A DNA stretch of 23,973 nucleotides, taken from positions 1 to 23,973 of the forward strand of contig CAOKNI010000016.1 of assembly GCA_948470005.1 (NCBI GenBank). The letters run 5' to 3'. This DNA comes from an uncultured Mycoplasmatota bacterium. Lineage in GTDB: Bacteria > Bacillota_I > Bacilli_A > RF39 > UBA660. Below, in pieces: positions 22,268-23,973 of the stretch. The notes under the pieces are model-generated. The model did not search any database, was not told the origin of the DNA, and worked only from the letters and a program-made list of their open reading frames with translations. Each line of letters starts with the position of its first letter. The first letter of the stretch is position 1. A program made the translations under genes and the position numbers.

Positions 22268-22292
22268 GATAGCATAGAAAGGAAACGAACGC

Positions 22293-22643
22293 ATGTATAA
22301 GAATGAAACAGAAAACGTGGAAGTCTACTTTATATGTTATAAAAAAGAAGAAATGAACTTAATTGAGACATTTTATGATGAAGTATTAGATTGTCATTAT
22401 TGGTACATTAATTCTTATTTAGCATATAAAGCATGGCAAAACAAATTTAAAAAGTTAAAGTTTAGTAAGATGACTCGAAATCTTTTAACTGTTGCAGCTA
22501 GCCGCTATTTATTATATTGTTTAGAAAATAATATGTATAAAAATAAAAAAGAACATAAAATTATTATAAACCATATGAATAAAATCGATAATGAGCTTCA
22601 AAAAATAATTGCTAATGATAAATTATTTAAAGATTTAAATTAA
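22293..22643 (+). CDS. Hypothetical protein, unknown
   Basis: A 116-residue protein I do not recognise. No signal peptide or membrane helix is apparent. It is rich in Lys, Asn, Tyr and Leu and looks mostly helical, with a cluster of aromatic residues around His-Tyr-Trp-Tyr (35-38) and Tyr-Lys-Ala-Trp (45-48), and three scattered cysteines (15, 34, 76). A near-consensus promoter and a GAAAGGAAA ribosome site precede the ATG, which supports real expression. Its stop codon overlaps that of the convergent TetR gene (22640-22643). The palindromic repeat directly upstream of its promoter is the only unusual context. Confidence 0.6.
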   Translation: MYKNETENVEVYFICYKKEEMNLIETFYDEVLDCHYWYINSYLAYKAWQNKFKKLKFSKMTRNLLTVAASRYLLYCLENNMYKNKKEHKIIINHMNKIDNELQKIIANDKLFKDLN

Positions 22644-23209
22644 TACAAGTTATCAGGAAGCAGCAAATTAAAATATTCTATAACATCTTTTATACTATAT
22701 TTGTTATTATTTTTAAGCCATTCCATACAAACATTAATGACTGCACCCAAATAAAATTGAGAAATAATATTAATTGGAACTTTTGTCTTTTCAATATTAT
22801 TTTTCTTTTTTATTTGTTTAATAATATCTTTATTTATAACATCATATAAAATATCCATCGTTATGGAATTTTTATTATTAATCATAATTGAAAGATAAGT
22901 ATCCTTTTCTTGGGCTATATGATTTAAAAGTAAAGATATCATTTCTAAATAATACTCCTTTGAATTTTTAATACTTGTATTTTTATCTAATTCTAAAGTT
23001 AAATTATTTTTTAAAGTATTTATAAATTCGGCGAATAGTTCGTATTTATCATTATAATGCGCATAAAAAGTTGAACGATTTATCATTGCTGCATTACAAA
23101 TATCTAAAACTTTTATTTCTTCAAAAGGCTTTTGCTCCATTAACTTTAAAAGAGTACTATATATGGCTTTTTTAGTTTTTAGTATTCTTAAGTCTGTTTT
23201 TTTATCCAT
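22640..23209 (-). CDS. TetR-family transcriptional regulator
   Basis: A 189-residue TetR-type repressor. The N-terminal HTH (about 8-55) includes Lys-Lys-Ala-Ile-Tyr-Ser-Thr-Leu, Phe-Glu-Glu-Ile-Lys-Val-Leu-Asp-Ile-Cys and Ile-Asn-Arg-Ser-Thr-Phe-Tyr-Ala-His-Tyr-Asn-Asp-Lys-Tyr-Glu-Leu, the classic recognition-helix segment. The helical ligand domain that follows is divergent, as usual. AGGTGA precedes the start. It is divergent from an MMPL/RND exporter, with a 21-bp near-perfect palindrome in the shared region, so it most likely represses that exporter and perhaps itself. The inducer is unknown. The 3' end overlaps the convergent orphan ORF by four bases. Confidence 0.9.
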   Translation of the reverse strand: MDKKTDLRILKTKKAIYSTLLKLMEQKPFEEIKVLDICNAAMINRSTFYAHYNDKYELFAEFINTLKNNLTLELDKNTSIKNSKEYYLEMISLLLNHIAQEKDTYLSIMINNKNSITMDILYDVINKDIIKQIKKKNNIEKTKVPINIISQFYLGAVINVCMEWLKNNNKYSIKDVIEYFNLLLPDNLY

Positions 23210-23227
23210 AATTTATCACCTACTAAT

Positions 23228-23257
23228 ATTATATAAACACAAAAGAAGGATAAGCAA
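23228..23257 (-). promoter_or_regulatory. Promoter of the TetR gene
   Basis: On the minus strand, TTGCTT (23257-23252), an 18-base spacer, and a perfect TATAAT (23233-23228), 18 bases before the TetR start codon. Confidence 0.6.
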
Positions 23258-23283
23258 CATAAAGTTGTATATTTATTGGTACA

Positions 23284-23304
23284 TATCCTACAATTTGTTG
23301 GATA
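23284..23304. promoter_or_regulatory. 21-bp palindromic TetR operator candidate
   Basis: The site reads TATCC-T-ACAA-T-TTGT-T-GGATA. All positions pair symmetrically except the centre and one base in each arm. The length and location between the divergent tetR and MMPL genes are typical of a TetR dimer site. A weaker ACATA/TATGT inverted repeat lies at 23309-23326. Confidence 0.72.
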
Positions 23305-23378
23305 AAAAACATATTTTACAGTATGTGCAGGAATTTTAAGTTTAAATATCATATTATATTTTGTGCAAGGAGGAAAAA

Positions 23379-23973
23379 ATGCAAAAATTTGGAGACTTTA
23401 TTTGTAAACATAAAACACTAATACTATTATTAACAATAATCATGTTAATTCCTGCAATAATAGGAATTAAACTAACACATATTAATTACGATATTTTAGT
23501 TTATTTACCAGAAGATATTGCGACAATTAAAGGACAAAATATTTTAACTAATGACTTTAATATGGGAGCTTTTTCAATTACTATAATTGAAAATATGCAA
23601 TCTAAAGAAATAGTAAAATTAGAAGAGCAAATTAAAAATATAAAAGGTGTTGCTAATGTAGCAACCATCTATGATGCTCTAGGAAGTACAATTCCTATTG
23701 AAATGCTTCCAAGTGATTTAATCGGCAAAGTTAAAAATGGTGATGCGGATTTGATGCTTGTTACATTTAATAATTCAACCTCAGATGAAGATACCTTAAA
23801 AGCGATAGAAGAAATAAAAGAAGTAACAAATAATTATTGTAAAGTAGGTGGCATGAGTGCCATGGTTTTAGATACCATGAATTTGTCTGAAAAAGAAATC
23901 ACTATATATGTTATTATCGCTGTTGCTTTATGCCTTTTGGTACTTGAGCTATCCTTAGATTCATATTTAGTAC
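23379..23973 (+). CDS. MMPL/RND-family membrane exporter, N-terminal part (runs off the window)
   Basis: An open frame of at least 198 codons that continues past the end of the window. It starts at ATG 23379, with AAGGAGG about 6 bases upstream. The N-terminus has a short cytoplasmic stretch, a first membrane helix (about 13-31), then an extracytoplasmic domain with Asn-Tyr-Asp-Ile-Leu-Val-Tyr-Leu-Pro-Glu-Asp, the usual RND/MMPL start of the first loop. A second membrane helix begins near residue 175, after Ser-Glu-Lys-Glu-Ile. Gram-positive MMPL proteins export lipids, drugs or peptides with proton motive force. The divergent TetR regulator points to inducible efflux. The catalytic Asp/Tyr helices and second half are outside the window, so the substrate class cannot be judged. 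Confidence 0.82.
   Translation, partial: MQKFGDFICKHKTLILLLTIIMLIPAIIGIKLTHINYDILVYLPEDIATIKGQNILTNDFNMGAFSITIIENMQSKEIVKLEEQIKNIKGVANVATIYDALGSTIPIEMLPSDLIGKVKNGDADLMLVTFNNSTSDEDTLKAIEEIKEVTNNYCKVGGMSAMVLDTMNLSEKEITIYVIIAVALCLLVLELSLDSYLV

Overview
The window is AT-rich, uses the standard code with TGA as a stop, and has tightly packed genes with good Shine-Dalgarno sites and SigA-type promoters. The gene set points to a low-GC Gram-positive bacterium of the Bacilli/Mollicutes-like part of the Firmicutes: a Soj/Spo0J - MscS - DUF951 - YchF cluster, a T-box leucyl-tRNA synthetase operon, and a TasA/CalY-like secreted protein. I cannot place it to genus. The order soj, spo0J, mscS, DUF951, (abgT), ychF resembles the origin-proximal region of Bacillus-type chromosomes, so the window is probably near oriC, although no parS site was found.

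Layout. Positions 1-1.5 kb hold a PlsC-like acyltransferase on the minus strand with its own terminator. From 1.5 to 5 kb come a small XRE regulator with a palindrome on its promoter, a CmpB-type membrane protein translationally coupled to a processive family-2 glycosyltransferase, a divergent Gre-factor-like protein and a nitroreductase. From 5.1 to 9.4 kb lies a compact operon with overlapping genes: parA, parB, mscS, DUF951 and an AbgT-family transporter. From 9.4 to 10.4 kb there is a heavily frameshifted Rpn-type nuclease pseudogene followed by a degenerate palindromic repeat. From 10.4 to 13.1 kb are ychF, a YwaF-like membrane protein whose start lies inside a terminator-like hairpin, and a Bax-inhibitor-1 family protein. 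From 13.2 to 16.6 kb are a two-domain XRE regulator, a divergent small membrane protein and a GH31 alpha-glycosidase. From 16.7 to 17.85 kb are two broken genes: a deoxyribonucleotidase with a single frameshift and an unrecognised decayed ORF. From 17.87 to 20.94 kb is a T-box-controlled operon of a small membrane protein plus leuS. From 20.95 to 22.1 kb are a membrane-anchored protein with a consensus promoter and a TasA/CalY-like secreted protein. From 22.1 to 24 kb are a second copy of the palindromic repeat, an orphan 116-residue ORF, and a TetR regulator divergent from an MMPL/RND exporter that runs off the end; a near-perfect 21-bp palindrome lies between those two.

Most of the window is core housekeeping. 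The least explained parts are the Gre-like protein, the paired surface proteins, the CAGATTT/AAATCTG repeat at two distant places, the hairpin over the YwaF-like start, and the orphan small ORFs. I did not see a convincing new multi-gene system.
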